Shown here piece by piece: positions 9,241-18,805 of a stretch of 64,000 nt of DNA. Where the stretch lies: positions 1,262,001-1,326,000 of the forward strand of contig NZ_CP162133.1 in assembly GCF_040833955.1 (NCBI RefSeq). The letters are read 5' to 3'. The first letter of the stretch is position 1. The number at the start of each line of letters is the position of its first letter. Both the position numbers and the translations under genes were made by a program. Source of the DNA: Leptospira sp. WS60.C2. GTDB lineage: Bacteria > Spirochaetota > Leptospiria > Leptospirales > Leptospiraceae. Below the pieces are notes generated by a model. That model was not told the origin of the DNA. It was given only the letters and a program-made list of their open reading frames with translations, and did no database searches.

Positions 9241-9728
9241 TGGCCTATCAATTTTCAGAAGAATCCGAAAAAAGGTTCCAAAGACTGATCCCACAATTTC
9301 CGAGCAAACGTTCTCTTATTTTGCCATGTTTGTTTTTATTACAGGCTGACAAAGGGTTTGTGGATACGGAAGGGATGCAATACATTGCTGATCGCATTGG
9401 AGATCCTGTTTCTCTTGCTCATGTCCACGGTGTGGCAACGTTTTATACCATGTACAACAAAAAACCTGTCGGGAAATTTCACATTCAGATTTGTGCAAAT
9501 ATCTCTTGTTATCTGGCAGGTTCTGATTCTATTACAGAACATGTTTGTTCTAAATTGGGAATCGAGAAAGGCGAGACCACAAAGGATAAAAAATACACTG
9601 TGGATGAAGTGCAGTGCCTAGGTGCTTGTGGTTTTGGACCTGTGGCTCAGATCAATGACAAATATTATGAAAATTTAACTCCAGAATCCATCGAAAAGAT
9701 TCTTTCTGAATTGGAAAAAGAAGGATAA
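9240..9728 (+). CDS. nuoE: NADH-quinone oxidoreductase subunit E
   Basis: NuoE is the thioredoxin-fold [2Fe-2S] (N1a) subunit of the NADH-oxidising module. The 162-residue protein has the cluster ligands as C-x4-C in CANISC and C-x3-C in CLGAC. ATG 9240 overlaps the nuoD stop by one base (TAATG); AGGGGAG about 10 bp upstream supports it over the earlier in-frame TTG at 9234. Its presence with nuoF shows that the NADH dehydrogenase end of complex I is at least partly encoded here. Confidence 0.95.
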   Translation: MAYQFSEESEKRFQRLIPQFPSKRSLILPCLFLLQADKGFVDTEGMQYIADRIGDPVSLAHVHGVATFYTMYNKKPVGKFHIQICANISCYLAGSDSITEHVCSKLGIEKGETTKDKKYTVDEVQCLGACGFGPVAQINDKYYENLTPESIEKILSELEKEG

Positions 9729-9729
9729 A

Positions 9730-11001
9730 ATGGGACTCAAAACTTTACTCACAACACATATTAGTGCTTCCGACTCTCATACGTTAAAACACTACCAATC
9801 AGTTGGTGGTTACGAAAGTTTGAAAAAAGCTATCTCAGAAATGACCGCCGAACAAATCGTAAACGATGTGAAGAATTCGGGTCTTCGGGGTCGTGGTGGG
9901 GCTGGGTTTCCTACTGGAAACAAATGGGGTTTTATCCCCAAAACCGACAAACCTAAGTATTTAATCTGTAACGCTGATGAAGGAGAACCAGGAACATTCA
10001 AAGATAGAATGCTCATTGAACGTTTTCCTCATATGCTCATTGAAGGGATGATCATTGCGGCAAAAGCGATTGACTCCCACCAAGGCTACATCTACATCCG
10101 AGGCGAATTTCACAAAGGAATTCGGATTGTAGAAACGGCTGTGGAAGAAGCTTACAAAGCAGGTCTTCTTGGAAAAAACATTCTCGGACTTGGGTATGAT
10201 TTTGATTTAGCAGTGTATTCAGGTGCAGGTGCTTATATCTGCGGAGAAGAATCGGCTCTTATCAATTCCCTCGAAGGTAGGAGGGGACACCCTCGTCTAA
10301 AACCTCCCTTTCCTGCTGTTTCTGGTTTATATTCTTGTCCCACAGTTGTGAACAATGTGGAGACATTTTGTAATGTCCCGCATATCATCCGTATGACGGG
10401 TGAAGAATACAAAAAAATTGGAACGGAAAAATCTCCTGGAACAAGGCTTTTTGCAGTCAGTGGGCATGTGAAAAAACCAGGAATCTATGAAGTGGAAATG
10501 GGAACTCCGATGAAGGAACTCATCTTCGACATTTGTGGTGGAATCAAAAACGACAAATCGTTAAAAGCTGTGATCCCTGGTGGAAGTTCTTCTCCCATCC
10601 TAACAGCAGAAGAAGCCATGACAGCCACTATGGACTATGAATCGATCGCCTCTCTCAAATCCATGTTAGGTTCTGGGGCAGTGATCATTCTCTCCGAAGA
10701 AGCAGACCTTGTTGAGACCACTTACCGATTAGCGGAATTTTATTCTCATGAATCCTGTGGACAATGTACACCTTGCCGAGAGGGTACACACTGGGTAAAA
10801 GATCTTCTTCACAAAATCAAAGTGGGAGAAGGTACAGAGAAAGATGTGGAACTCATTTTCTCACTCTCAAGAAATATGGAAGGTGGTACCACCATCTGTC
10901 CGTTGGCAGATGCATGTGTGATGGCGGTTCGACCAACCATGACAAAGTTTAAGGAAGAGTTTTCTCTTCGGTTGAAAAAGGAAGTGAGTGTTTCTCACTA
11001 A
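9730..11001 (+). CDS. nuoF: NADH-quinone oxidoreductase subunit F (NADH/FMN-binding)
   Basis: NuoF binds NADH, FMN and cluster N3. The 423-residue protein has the FMN/NADH glycine-rich [28 protein letters not shown], the [10 protein letters not shown] loop, and the N3 ligands C-x2-C-x2-C in CGQCTPC plus the later Cys in TTICPLA. It begins one base after nuoE. In the usual bacterial order nuoG comes next, but here nuoH follows after only 15 bp. Confidence 0.96.
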   Translation: MGLKTLLTTHISASDSHTLKHYQSVGGYESLKKAISEMTAEQIVNDVKNSGLRGRGGAGFPTGNKWGFIPKTDKPKYLICNADEGEPGTFKDRMLIERFPHMLIEGMIIAAKAIDSHQGYIYIRGEFHKGIRIVETAVEEAYKAGLLGKNILGLGYDFDLAVYSGAGAYICGEESALINSLEGRRGHPRLKPPFPAVSGLYSCPTVVNNVETFCNVPHIIRMTGEEYKKIGTEKSPGTRLFAVSGHVKKPGIYEVEMGTPMKELIFDICGGIKNDKSLKAVIPGGSSSPILTAEEAMTATMDYESIASLKSMLGSGAVIILSEEADLVETTYRLAEFYSHESCGQCTPCREGTHWVKDLLHKIKVGEGTEKDVELIFSLSRNMEGGTTICPLADACVMAVRPTMTKFKEEFSLRLKKEVSVSH

Positions 11002-11016
11002 AGGTCACCAAATACG

Positions 11017-12087
11017 ATGGACTGGGCTTTAATTCTTGCTTGGGGGATCAAAATCCTCTCTTTATTTTTTGTAATTCTTACTGGTGTAGCGTATTATACG
11101 CTCGCAGAACGTAAGTTTGCTGGTTTTATTCAGGATAGACCTGGTCCAAACCGTGCGGGTCCTTTTGGATTCTTTCAACCTTTGGCAGATGGGATTAAGT
11201 TCATCGCCAAGGAAGAAATTTTCCCAAAAAATGTTTCCAAAGGAATGTATCTTCTCGCCCCAACCATCTCCATGACGTGTGCGATTATGGCTTGGGCTGT
11301 GATTCCGTTTGGGGGAACTTTACCTGCGCCAGAGTGGCTAACTTCACTTACGGGCGTGGTTACCATCGATTTACAAATCGCAAATCCAGATTCTGGAGTG
11401 TTATACATGCTTGCGATTTCTTCTTTGTCTGTGTATGGGATAATGATTGCTGGTTGGTCAAGCAACAACAAATACTCGTTACTTGGCGGTGTTCGTTCGA
11501 CAGCACAAATGATCAGTTATGAACTACCTATGGGACTTTCGATTGTTGCCATTGTGATTATGACCGGTTCTTTGAAACTCACGGACATCAGTGATTCTCA
11601 AAAAGAAATGTGGAATATCCTTTCTCCGCCAGGTTTTGTTGCATTTTTTATTTATGTGACCGCTATGTTTGCAGAAACGAATCGTTTGCCATTTGACCTT
11701 GCGGAAGCGGAATCGGAATTAGTCGTAGGGTTTCACACAGAATACGGTGCATTTAAGTTTGCTCTTTTCTTTTTGGCAGAGTATATGAACATGATCACTA
11801 TGTCATGCCTAACCACCTTACTTTTCTTTGGTGGCTACAATGTCCCATTTCACATTGGGTCTGGCTCTCAATACCAAGCCTTTATCGGTCTTGGATTTTT
11901 CATTTTAAAAGTATTGTTTTTTGCCTTTTTGTTCATCTGGGTTAGATGGACACTTCCACGATTTCGATATGACCAACTCATGAAGTTAGGTTGGAAGAAG
12001 ATGATTCCTTGGGGGCTTTTTGTTGTAATGTTTGCATCCGTATACACAGTATATTGGAAAGAAGGATGGATGAAATTATTTATATGA
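11017..12087 (+). CDS. nuoH: NADH-quinone oxidoreductase subunit H
   Basis: NuoH is the eight-helix membrane subunit that closes the quinone chamber. The 356-residue protein has the invariant [19 protein letters not shown] loop, the [10 protein letters not shown] segment, and [27 protein letters not shown] lies about 10 bp before ATG 11017. In most operons nuoI follows, but here nuoJ overlaps the nuoH stop, leaving no room for nuoI. Confidence 0.96.
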   Translation: MDWALILAWGIKILSLFFVILTGVAYYTLAERKFAGFIQDRPGPNRAGPFGFFQPLADGIKFIAKEEIFPKNVSKGMYLLAPTISMTCAIMAWAVIPFGGTLPAPEWLTSLTGVVTIDLQIANPDSGVLYMLAISSLSVYGIMIAGWSSNNKYSLLGGVRSTAQMISYELPMGLSIVAIVIMTGSLKLTDISDSQKEMWNILSPPGFVAFFIYVTAMFAETNRLPFDLAEAESELVVGFHTEYGAFKFALFFLAEYMNMITMSCLTTLLFFGGYNVPFHIGSGSQYQAFIGLGFFILKVLFFAFLFIWVRWTLPRFRYDQLMKLGWKKMIPWGLFVVMFASVYTVYWKEGWMKLFI

Positions 12088-12683
12088 ACCTAGAAAACTC
12101 TCCATCATTACTGCTTTTTGTTTTTTTTGCGACAGTGACAGTCATCACAGCCCTTAGTGTGATCTTTCAAAAAAATCCTGTTGTCTCTGCGGTATCTCTA
12201 GTATTTACCTTTTTCTCACTTGCAGGGATTTACGGAATTATGGGTGCCTTGTTCATTGCCACTATGCAGGTGTTAGTGTATGCTGGTGCTATTATGGTTT
12301 TGGTTGTGTTTGTTTTAATGTTACTATCACAACGAGCGGAGACCTTGTCGCGTTATAGAAAACATCCCATTCGTTTGGTTTTGTTATCTGTATTTGTGAT
12401 AGGTTTCTTTTTTCTATTGTATTCGGCACTCACAACAGGAGTTCCGCACTCCGAACAAATGGGGAAAGGATACGAAAATGCGGAATACATTTTCCCAATC
12501 CAAGGAACCTCCACGGTGAATGCGAAAGGAAACGTGGCAACAGTTGGTGCGTCAACTTATTTAGATTATCTTTTGCCTTTTGAAATGATTTCCATCTTAC
12601 TTCTTGTGGCAGTGCTTGGAGCAGTGATCCTCGCTAAAAAGAAACTCACAGAAGTCGACCAAACAAAGGATACGGTTCTATGA
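12084..12683 (+). CDS. nuoJ: NADH-quinone oxidoreductase subunit J
   Basis: NuoJ is a five-helix membrane subunit with the conserved TM3 glycine-rich [20 protein letters not shown] segment, present here near residues 60-80. I place the start at ATG 12084, where ATGA overlaps the nuoH stop; ATG 12066, next to a GGAAAGAAGG element, would add six residues. The longer frame from 11991 lies inside nuoH and is not used. About 55 non-membrane residues between the fourth and fifth helices form a larger loop than I expect for the family. Confidence 0.9.
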   Translation: MNLENSPSLLLFVFFATVTVITALSVIFQKNPVVSAVSLVFTFFSLAGIYGIMGALFIATMQVLVYAGAIMVLVVFVLMLLSQRAETLSRYRKHPIRLVLLSVFVIGFFFLLYSALTTGVPHSEQMGKGYENAEYIFPIQGTSTVNAKGNVATVGASTYLDYLLPFEMISILLLVAVLGAVILAKKKLTEVDQTKDTVL

Positions 12684-13000
12684 ATCAACTCATCAGCGGC
12701 ATTCCCGTTACCTATATACTTGGCCTAGCTGGCATTTTATTCTCCATTGGGGTTCTTGGTGTTCTCATCAGAAGAAATATCGTGATCATTTTTATGTCTG
12801 TGGAACTCATTCTCAATTCAGTCAATTTGGTTTTTGTTACGTTTTCAAAAGCATTATCTCACATCAGTGGCGAGACCATTGTTTTTTTCGTGATGGCAAT
12901 TGCTGCGGCGGAAGCAGCTGTGGGTCTTGCCCTTGTCATTGCGATTTTCCGTCATAAAAAATCCACAAACGTGGATGAACTCCAATCAATGAGATGGTAA
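12680..13000 (+). CDS. nuoK: NADH-quinone oxidoreductase subunit K
   Basis: NuoK is a three-helix antiporter-like (MnhC/MrpC-type) subunit. The 106-residue protein is the normal length and keeps the two key membrane glutamates, in [11 protein letters not shown] and in [11 protein letters not shown]. It overlaps nuoJ by 4 bp (ATGA). Confidence 0.95.
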   Translation: MNQLISGIPVTYILGLAGILFSIGVLGVLIRRNIVIIFMSVELILNSVNLVFVTFSKALSHISGETIVFFVMAIAAAEAAVGLALVIAIFRHKKSTNVDELQSMRW

Positions 13001-13004
13001 TCCT

Positions 13005-14933
13005 ATGTTAGATTTATTTCCTATCGTTGTTCTCCTTCCTCTCCTTGGTTTTTTACACAATGGTCTTTTAAAAGACCGCATCCCACACCGATTTGCTGGT
13101 GCGATTGGGACTCTTGCGGTTTTCATTCCATTTCTCATCACCTTGGGTGCGTTTAATGAGTTTAACCCAATGGAACGCACCGCACCTCATTTAGTTCCAG
13201 TCTTTGATTGGATTGTGATTGGAGACTTTAAAACCTCCTTCGGTTACCAAATCGATCAGCTTTCTCTCTACATGACTCTCATCATTACGGGTATTGGGTC
13301 GCTCATCCATTTGTATTCCATGGGTTACATGAAAGGAAACAAAGGATACAATCGGTTTTTCGCTTACCTCAACCTATTTATCTTTTGTATGTTAAACCTA
13401 GTTCTCAGTGATAACTTGGTGTTAACCTTCCTTGGATGGGAAGGTGTTGGTCTTGCTTCGTATCTACTCATAGGCTTTGATTATGACAAATCCTCCGCGG
13501 CAGAAGCGGGGATGAAAGCTTTTATTCTAAACCGAATTGGTGACGTTGGCTTTATCTTAGGAACAGGATTTCTTTTTTGGTTAGGTGGAAGTTTACAATA
13601 CTTAACTTTGCAAACAAATTTGCAAGAGTTAGGTGCTTTTTCTGAGTATGCGAACTTGGTAGCGCTTTTTTTCTTCATTGCTGCAATGGGAAAATCGGCT
13701 CAAATTCCACTTTATGTTTGGTTACCTGATGCGATGGCCGGTCCAACACCTGTATCTGCCCTCATCCATGCAGCAACGATGGTGACAGCGGGAGTATTCC
13801 TCATTGTTCGTTTGAATTTTGTTTTTTTGCTCGCACCAGATACTTCTTTCTTCATCGCTTGCATCGGCGCACTCACAGCTCTTTTTGCCGCTACAATTGG
13901 CGTTTTGCAAAACGACATCAAAAAGATTCTCGCTTACTCAACGGTTTCCCAACTAGGATTTATGTTTTTAGCAATGGGTAGCATGAGTTATGTGGCGGGT
14001 CTTTTCCATTTGATGACACATGCCTTTTTCAAAGCACTTCTTTTCCTTGGTGCAGGTTCCGTGATCCATGCCCTTCACCATGAACAAAACATCAAACACA
14101 TGGGTAAACTGTTTGGCAAAATCAAAACCACTTCGATTACCTTTTTACTGGGTACACTCGCGATTGCTGGTTTTTTCCCTTTCGCTGGATTCTTCTCCAA
14201 AGATTTGATTTTAGAAAAAACTTACACCTACGGAGCGTTTGGCTCCATCCTCTGGACAGTCGGAGTTGTAGCTGCCTTTTTCACTTCATTTTATATGTTC
14301 CGTCTTGTTTTTGTTGTCTTTTTTGGTAAGGACAATATAGATCCGCATCATAAAGTGCATGAATCTCCTTGGACCATGACTCTGCCTCTCATCCTCCTTG
14401 CGGTAGGAGCAGTGTTCGCTGGATTTTTACAAACTCCTCATTTTTTCTTACATATCGATACATTAGAAAGATACTTTGCTCCTGTATTGGAACGTGGATT
14501 TCAACTAGCGGGTCAATCGGGCACACTTGTGGAACACTCGGAACTTGCTCATGATGTTGAATTTTCTTTAGCGGCTTTTTCTGTCGTGATCGCAAGTATT
14601 GGACTTTTACTTGCTTACTTCTTGTACCAAAGAAAACAAAGCCAAATTCTGGAAGAACACACAGGATTTCGTAAGATTCTTTTTCACAAATACTACATTG
14701 ATGAAATCTACGATATAATCTTTGTGAAACCGTATGTATTTGTTTCAAAAATTGTAGCATATCATTTTGATACAAAAGTTCTCGATCGATTCTTTCTGGG
14801 TATTGGTGGAAGTTTTGGGGTGATTGCCAATGGCCTAAGGCGACTCCAGTCAGGGTTTATCGGTGATTATGCTTTGTACGTTGTATTAGGTACGTTTTGT
14901 ATCTTAGCGTATTTATTAACTAGGGGGGTGTAA
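13005..14933 (+). CDS. nuoL: NADH-quinone oxidoreductase subunit L
   Basis: NuoL is the distal proton-pumping subunit, with 14 antiporter helices, a long lateral amphipathic helix and further C-terminal helices. The 642-residue protein has the expected length. The pump glutamate lies in FLGWEGVGLASY, the lysine in AAMGKSAQIPLY, and the discontinuous helix around PVSALIHAATMVTAG. The C-terminal 80 residues include a positively charged amphipathic stretch and a final membrane helix. The start is ATG 13005, 4 bp after nuoK. Confidence 0.96.
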   Translation: MLDLFPIVVLLPLLGFLHNGLLKDRIPHRFAGAIGTLAVFIPFLITLGAFNEFNPMERTAPHLVPVFDWIVIGDFKTSFGYQIDQLSLYMTLIITGIGSLIHLYSMGYMKGNKGYNRFFAYLNLFIFCMLNLVLSDNLVLTFLGWEGVGLASYLLIGFDYDKSSAAEAGMKAFILNRIGDVGFILGTGFLFWLGGSLQYLTLQTNLQELGAFSEYANLVALFFFIAAMGKSAQIPLYVWLPDAMAGPTPVSALIHAATMVTAGVFLIVRLNFVFLLAPDTSFFIACIGALTALFAATIGVLQNDIKKILAYSTVSQLGFMFLAMGSMSYVAGLFHLMTHAFFKALLFLGAGSVIHALHHEQNIKHMGKLFGKIKTTSITFLLGTLAIAGFFPFAGFFSKDLILEKTYTYGAFGSILWTVGVVAAFFTSFYMFRLVFVVFFGKDNIDPHHKVHESPWTMTLPLILLAVGAVFAGFLQTPHFFLHIDTLERYFAPVLERGFQLAGQSGTLVEHSELAHDVEFSLAAFSVVIASIGLLLAYFLYQRKQSQILEEHTGFRKILFHKYYIDEIYDIIFVKPYVFVSKIVAYHFDTKVLDRFFLGIGGSFGVIANGLRRLQSGFIGDYALYVVLGTFCILAYLLTRGV

Positions 14934-14934
14934 G

Positions 14935-16674
14935 GTGCCGGAACAAATTTTATCCATCATTATCTTTTTACCAATTGTTTCCTCATTTCTCATCGTTGTC
15001 CAAAAGCGAGTTGGGGCCGTGGTTGTCATTTCCGCTCTTTCTTCTGCCTTTACGACAATCTTATCAGTCGGACTTTTTTTCTTTTATGATTCCACAAAGT
15101 CTGGATTACAGTTTGTCCATTGGATTCCCGATTGGATCCTTTCGGGTAAACTCAGCGTGGACTACCATGTTGGGCTTGATGGAGTTTCTCTTCTTTTATT
15201 TGCGCTCACTGCCTTTATGTTCTTTTTGTCGAGTATTGCCTCCTGGTCCAATATTCCCAAAAAAATCAAAGAATTCCATATCTGTTTATTGGTATTGGAA
15301 ACAGCGGTTCTTGGAGTCTTTGCCGCAGGAAACTTACTGTTGTTTTATGTGTTTTGGGAACTCATGGTGCTTCCGATGGTTCTTATGATTGGAATCTGGG
15401 GAGGGGAAGAACGAACCAAAGCGGCATTGAAATACTTCCTTTTTTCAATGGCTGGTTCCTTGTTCATGTTAGGTGGAATTCTCACTCTTTATTTCAAGAC
15501 AGGAAAAACGTCCATTGAATCCTTATCAACCGCAAGCCTTTCGATGTATACGGAACCATTACAATGGTTTTTGTTTTTTAGTTTTTTTCTCGCATTTGCC
15601 ATCAAGATTCCTTTGTTTCCTTTTCATACTTGGATGCCAGATGTCCATACCCAAGCACCGACAGTCGGTTCTGTGGACCTTGCAGGGGTCCTTCTAAAAA
15701 TCGGAGCCTATGGATTTATCCGTTTTTGTATCCCTTTTTTCCCAGAACAAAGTTTGTTTTCACAAACAGGTGTACAAATCCTTGCTGTGATTGGAATTTT
15801 ATATGGTTCTATGGCAGCACTTGTACAAACAGACATCAAACGTATCATTGCGTATAGTTCTTTGTCCCACCTTGGGTTTTGTATTTTAGGAATTTTTTCG
15901 TACACTACGGAAGGTGTTGTGGGCGGGATGTTACAAATGGTCTCTCATGGTGTATCGACTGGGATGATCTTTCTTATGATCGGTATGATCTATGAAAGAG
16001 CACACACTCGAAACATATCAGAGTTTGGTGGTCTTGCAAGCCAGATGCCAGTGTTCTCCACATTTTTTCTGATCGCAGTGTTATCCTCAATAGGTCTTCC
16101 GGGCACCAATGGTTTCGTTGGGGAGTTTCTCATTTTAGTGGGATCACTCAAGTCCAACGTATGGCTCGGTGGAATTGCTGCCACAGGGGTTGTGTTTGGT
16201 GCGTTATATTTATTATGGTTTGTGAAACGATTCCTATTTGGTGTAAGTAAAACAATTCAAGCAAAACCATACAAAGATTTAACCTTTCGAGAAATTGGAA
16301 TTTTGACTCCACTTGTTGTGTTTATCTTTTGGATTGGACTCTATCCAAAACCGTTCTTAGAAATCTTACATACTTCTTCGAATGTGTTTTTGAATTCTGC
16401 GTCTTTGGAATCTGTAACCGAACGAAAACAAATTCAAAAAGACTTTTTAGGATCTGGTGAACAAAGGTTATACCCTGATTATCTCAGTTTAGGGAAGGAG
16501 CCAAAAACCTATGAAGAAAGACTGGGAAAATACCAATCTAAATACGCACTTCCAAGTTTAGTGACCGTTCATGAGGCTTTGCCAAAATTAGAAGACAATC
16601 TGGAAAATTTAGAAAATTCCATTGAGTCTGATTTTGATTTAGAATCGGAACCAAACGGCAAAAAAGGAAACTAA
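14935..16674 (+). CDS. nuoM: NADH-quinone oxidoreductase subunit M, with long C-terminal tail
   Basis: NuoM is the middle antiporter-like pump subunit. Pump residues are in FYVFWELMVLP (Glu) and AIKIPLFPFHTW (Lys), with SVDLAGVLLKIGAYG as the broken-helix signature. At 579 residues it is about 70 longer than the usual 490-510. The excess is a hydrophilic, acidic C-terminal tail of roughly 90 residues after the last membrane helix. It starts with GTG 14935, one base after the nuoL stop. Confidence 0.95.
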   Translation: MPEQILSIIIFLPIVSSFLIVVQKRVGAVVVISALSSAFTTILSVGLFFFYDSTKSGLQFVHWIPDWILSGKLSVDYHVGLDGVSLLLFALTAFMFFLSSIASWSNIPKKIKEFHICLLVLETAVLGVFAAGNLLLFYVFWELMVLPMVLMIGIWGGEERTKAALKYFLFSMAGSLFMLGGILTLYFKTGKTSIESLSTASLSMYTEPLQWFLFFSFFLAFAIKIPLFPFHTWMPDVHTQAPTVGSVDLAGVLLKIGAYGFIRFCIPFFPEQSLFSQTGVQILAVIGILYGSMAALVQTDIKRIIAYSSLSHLGFCILGIFSYTTEGVVGGMLQMVSHGVSTGMIFLMIGMIYERAHTRNISEFGGLASQMPVFSTFFLIAVLSSIGLPGTNGFVGEFLILVGSLKSNVWLGGIAATGVVFGALYLLWFVKRFLFGVSKTIQAKPYKDLTFREIGILTPLVVFIFWIGLYPKPFLEILHTSSNVFLNSASLESVTERKQIQKDFLGSGEQRLYPDYLSLGKEPKTYEERLGKYQSKYALPSLVTVHEALPKLEDNLENLENSIESDFDLESEPNGKKGN

Positions 16675-16677
16675 CAC

Positions 16678-18120
16678 ATGTCATATACACCATCCTCTAA
16701 TGACTTAATTGCCATTTCTCCCATGTTAATCTTGTGTGGAGTTGCTCTATTATCTCTCGTGGTTCAGTTTTTAATTCCGAAAGAAGAGGAAGCAAAGCCG
16801 CTTTGGGTTCTATCGGTTTTAGGACTTTTAATTGCGATGTATGCTTTGTATCATACAACAAGTTCACCAGGTTATGGCAAATTTTTTGGATCTCAGATTT
16901 CCATAAGTCCACTCACAGTTTGGTTAAGTGCGATCTATTTGATAGCGGGTCTTATCACTTTACTCATCGCTCCTCCTTTTTTATCCCAACATAGAACTTT
17001 GTTCCCTGAGTTTTTTCCGTTACTTCTGTTTTGTTTGGCGGGGATGATGTTTTTGACTTCTGGATATGACTTCATTGTCATTTTTGTAGGATTAGAAATA
17101 CTATCTCTTGCTTTGTATGTGATGATTGGAATGGCAAGGACTTCTGTCTCTGCTTTAGAAAGTGCCATGAAATACTTTTTACTCGGAACCTTTAGTTCTG
17201 GTTTTATGTTACTGGGGATTGCTTTTTTGTATGGTGGTTCAGGAACAACGAATCTCGATGGTGCCCTTCGAGGCTTATTTCTCAAAGGTTATGAGGCCAA
17301 TTTTTCTAAATTAGGATTAGGGTTGTTTTTAGTGGGTGTGTCCTTTAAGGCAGCTCTTGTTCCATTTCATTCCTGGACACCAGATGTGTATGAAGGGGCA
17401 CAAACACCGATCACTGGTTTTATGGCAAGTGCTGGTAAGGCATCTGCTTTAGGACTTGTGATCATTCTCTTCAATCATATTCCGATGGGTGAGATTGGAA
17501 ATGTTTGGAAAGTGCTTATGGGTTCCATTGCACTCATTTCGATGACTTGGGGAAATATTGTAGCTCTCAAACAAGAAAACCTGAAACGAATGTTGGCGTA
17601 TTCTTCCATTTCCCATGCAGGATATATCGTGGCAGGGATTGCCTGTGGAGCTGGACTTGAAGCTTTATATTATCTTTTTTCTTACTCCTTACTCAACCTG
17701 GCGGCATTTGCGATCATTTCTTATTTAGAACAAGGAAAACACGAAGTGACAGTGAATGGAATTTCACACTTGAGCGGTGAACATCCGTTAACGGCTTTGG
17801 CTCTGAGCGTGATCTTTTTATCCTTTGCTGGTTTTCCACCGCTCATTGGATTTTGGACAAAACTTTTCCTCTTGCAAAAAATGGCGGAATCAGATTTGTT
17901 TTTCAATCGTCTTCTCCTCTTTGGAGCCGTGGCGAACTCTTGTGTTGCCTTTTACTATTACATGAAAATTACCATCCAATCGTACATGAAGCAAGAAACG
18001 GGTGCAGTTGCGGGTGTTCGTGACCTTCCAAGTATGCCAACCTTAGGTTTTTTGGTATTTTTACTTTGTGTGTTTTTCGCTGCAGGATGGCTTTTCTTCC
18101 AACCTGGTGCTCTGCTTTAA
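16678..18120 (+). CDS. nuoN: NADH-quinone oxidoreductase subunit N
   Basis: NuoN is the proximal antiporter-like pump subunit. The 480-residue protein has the Glu in FVGLEILSLALY, the Lys in SFKAALVPFHSW and the TPDVYEGAQTPITGFMA segment typical of NuoN. It is the last gene of the nuo operon; a 14-bp palindrome starts 2 bp after its stop. Confidence 0.95.
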   Translation: MSYTPSSNDLIAISPMLILCGVALLSLVVQFLIPKEEEAKPLWVLSVLGLLIAMYALYHTTSSPGYGKFFGSQISISPLTVWLSAIYLIAGLITLLIAPPFLSQHRTLFPEFFPLLLFCLAGMMFLTSGYDFIVIFVGLEILSLALYVMIGMARTSVSALESAMKYFLLGTFSSGFMLLGIAFLYGGSGTTNLDGALRGLFLKGYEANFSKLGLGLFLVGVSFKAALVPFHSWTPDVYEGAQTPITGFMASAGKASALGLVIILFNHIPMGEIGNVWKVLMGSIALISMTWGNIVALKQENLKRMLAYSSISHAGYIVAGIACGAGLEALYYLFSYSLLNLAAFAIISYLEQGKHEVTVNGISHLSGEHPLTALALSVIFLSFAGFPPLIGFWTKLFLLQKMAESDLFFNRLLLFGAVANSCVAFYYYMKITIQSYMKQETGAVAGVRDLPSMPTLGFLVFLLCVFFAAGWLFFQPGALL

Positions 18121-18121
18121 A

Positions 18122-18135
18122 TCTGCTATAGCAGA
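18122..18135 (+). repeat. 14-bp perfect palindrome after nuoN
   Basis: TCTGCTATAGCAGA reads identically on both strands and lies in the 105-bp gap between nuoN and mtnD. No run of T follows, so it is a poor terminator; an operator for mtnD or an mRNA 3' hairpin are alternatives. The remainder of the gap shows no clear promoter. Confidence 0.45.
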
Positions 18136-18213
18136 ATTACTTCCAGGATAGCGAAAAACGAGTTGATTCCCAGATTCGGAAGAAAAGGGTAGTGGATAAG
18201 TAGGTAAATTCGT

Positions 18214-18747
18214 ATGGCAACGATCATCAGAAAACAAGAAACAATCCAGGATAAAGACCAAGTCAAAGACTTTCTCACAAAGAAAGGCCTTGTTTATGAG
18301 TCATATAAAACGCCTGAATCCTTAGATCTGATTCTTGGCCAAAAAGGTTTATCCGATGCGGAAAAAGAAGAAGTACTTTCTGGTCTGGAATACCGATTTG
18401 ACCAATTGAAAAAACAACATGGCTACAAAGCAAATGACCTCGTGGTTTTGCATGATGAGGTTCCTGGAATTCAAGACATGTTAGCGAAGTTTGACAAACT
18501 TCACATCCACACCGATGAAGAGGTTCGTTACATCATTGATGGCAGTGGAATTTTTGGTTTTATCATCGATGGGGAACGTTTTGAAGTCCATGTCGAAAAA
18601 GGTGATTTTATTTCCATCCCTGCCAATACCAATCATTGGTTCACATTGGATCAAAAATTAAGAATCAAAGCCGTTCGTTATTTTAAAGACAACTCCGGTT
18701 GGACACCTGTGTATGTGGACGAGTCTAAAGTTCTCGTAAATGCTTAA
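18214..18747 (+). CDS. mtnD: Acireductone dioxygenase
   Basis: This cupin enzyme of the methionine salvage pathway oxidises acireductone to the keto acid precursor of methionine (Fe2+ form). The 177-residue protein has the metal-binding motif H97-x-H99-x3-E103 in [14 protein letters not shown] and the distal ligand His141 in PANTNHWF, the standard ARD set. No other methionine-salvage gene lies in the window, so the gene seems to be isolated from its pathway. It ends at a hairpin shared with recJ. Confidence 0.9.
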   Translation: MATIIRKQETIQDKDQVKDFLTKKGLVYESYKTPESLDLILGQKGLSDAEKEEVLSGLEYRFDQLKKQHGYKANDLVVLHDEVPGIQDMLAKFDKLHIHTDEEVRYIIDGSGIFGFIIDGERFEVHVEKGDFISIPANTNHWFTLDQKLRIKAVRYFKDNSGWTPVYVDESKVLVNA

Positions 18748-18769
18748 TCTCTAAATCTAAGAATGAATC

Positions 18770-18792
18770 CGGCTCCTTGTCAAAAGGAGCCG
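18770..18792 (+). terminator. Hairpin between convergent mtnD and recJ
   Basis: A 9-bp GC-rich stem, CGGCTCCTT and AAGGAGCCG with a 5-base loop, followed by AAAATTTT. It sits 23 bp after the mtnD stop and 13 bp from the recJ stop on the other strand, so it probably ends transcription from both sides. Confidence 0.75.
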
Positions 18793-18805
18793 AAAATTTT
18801 GCGAT

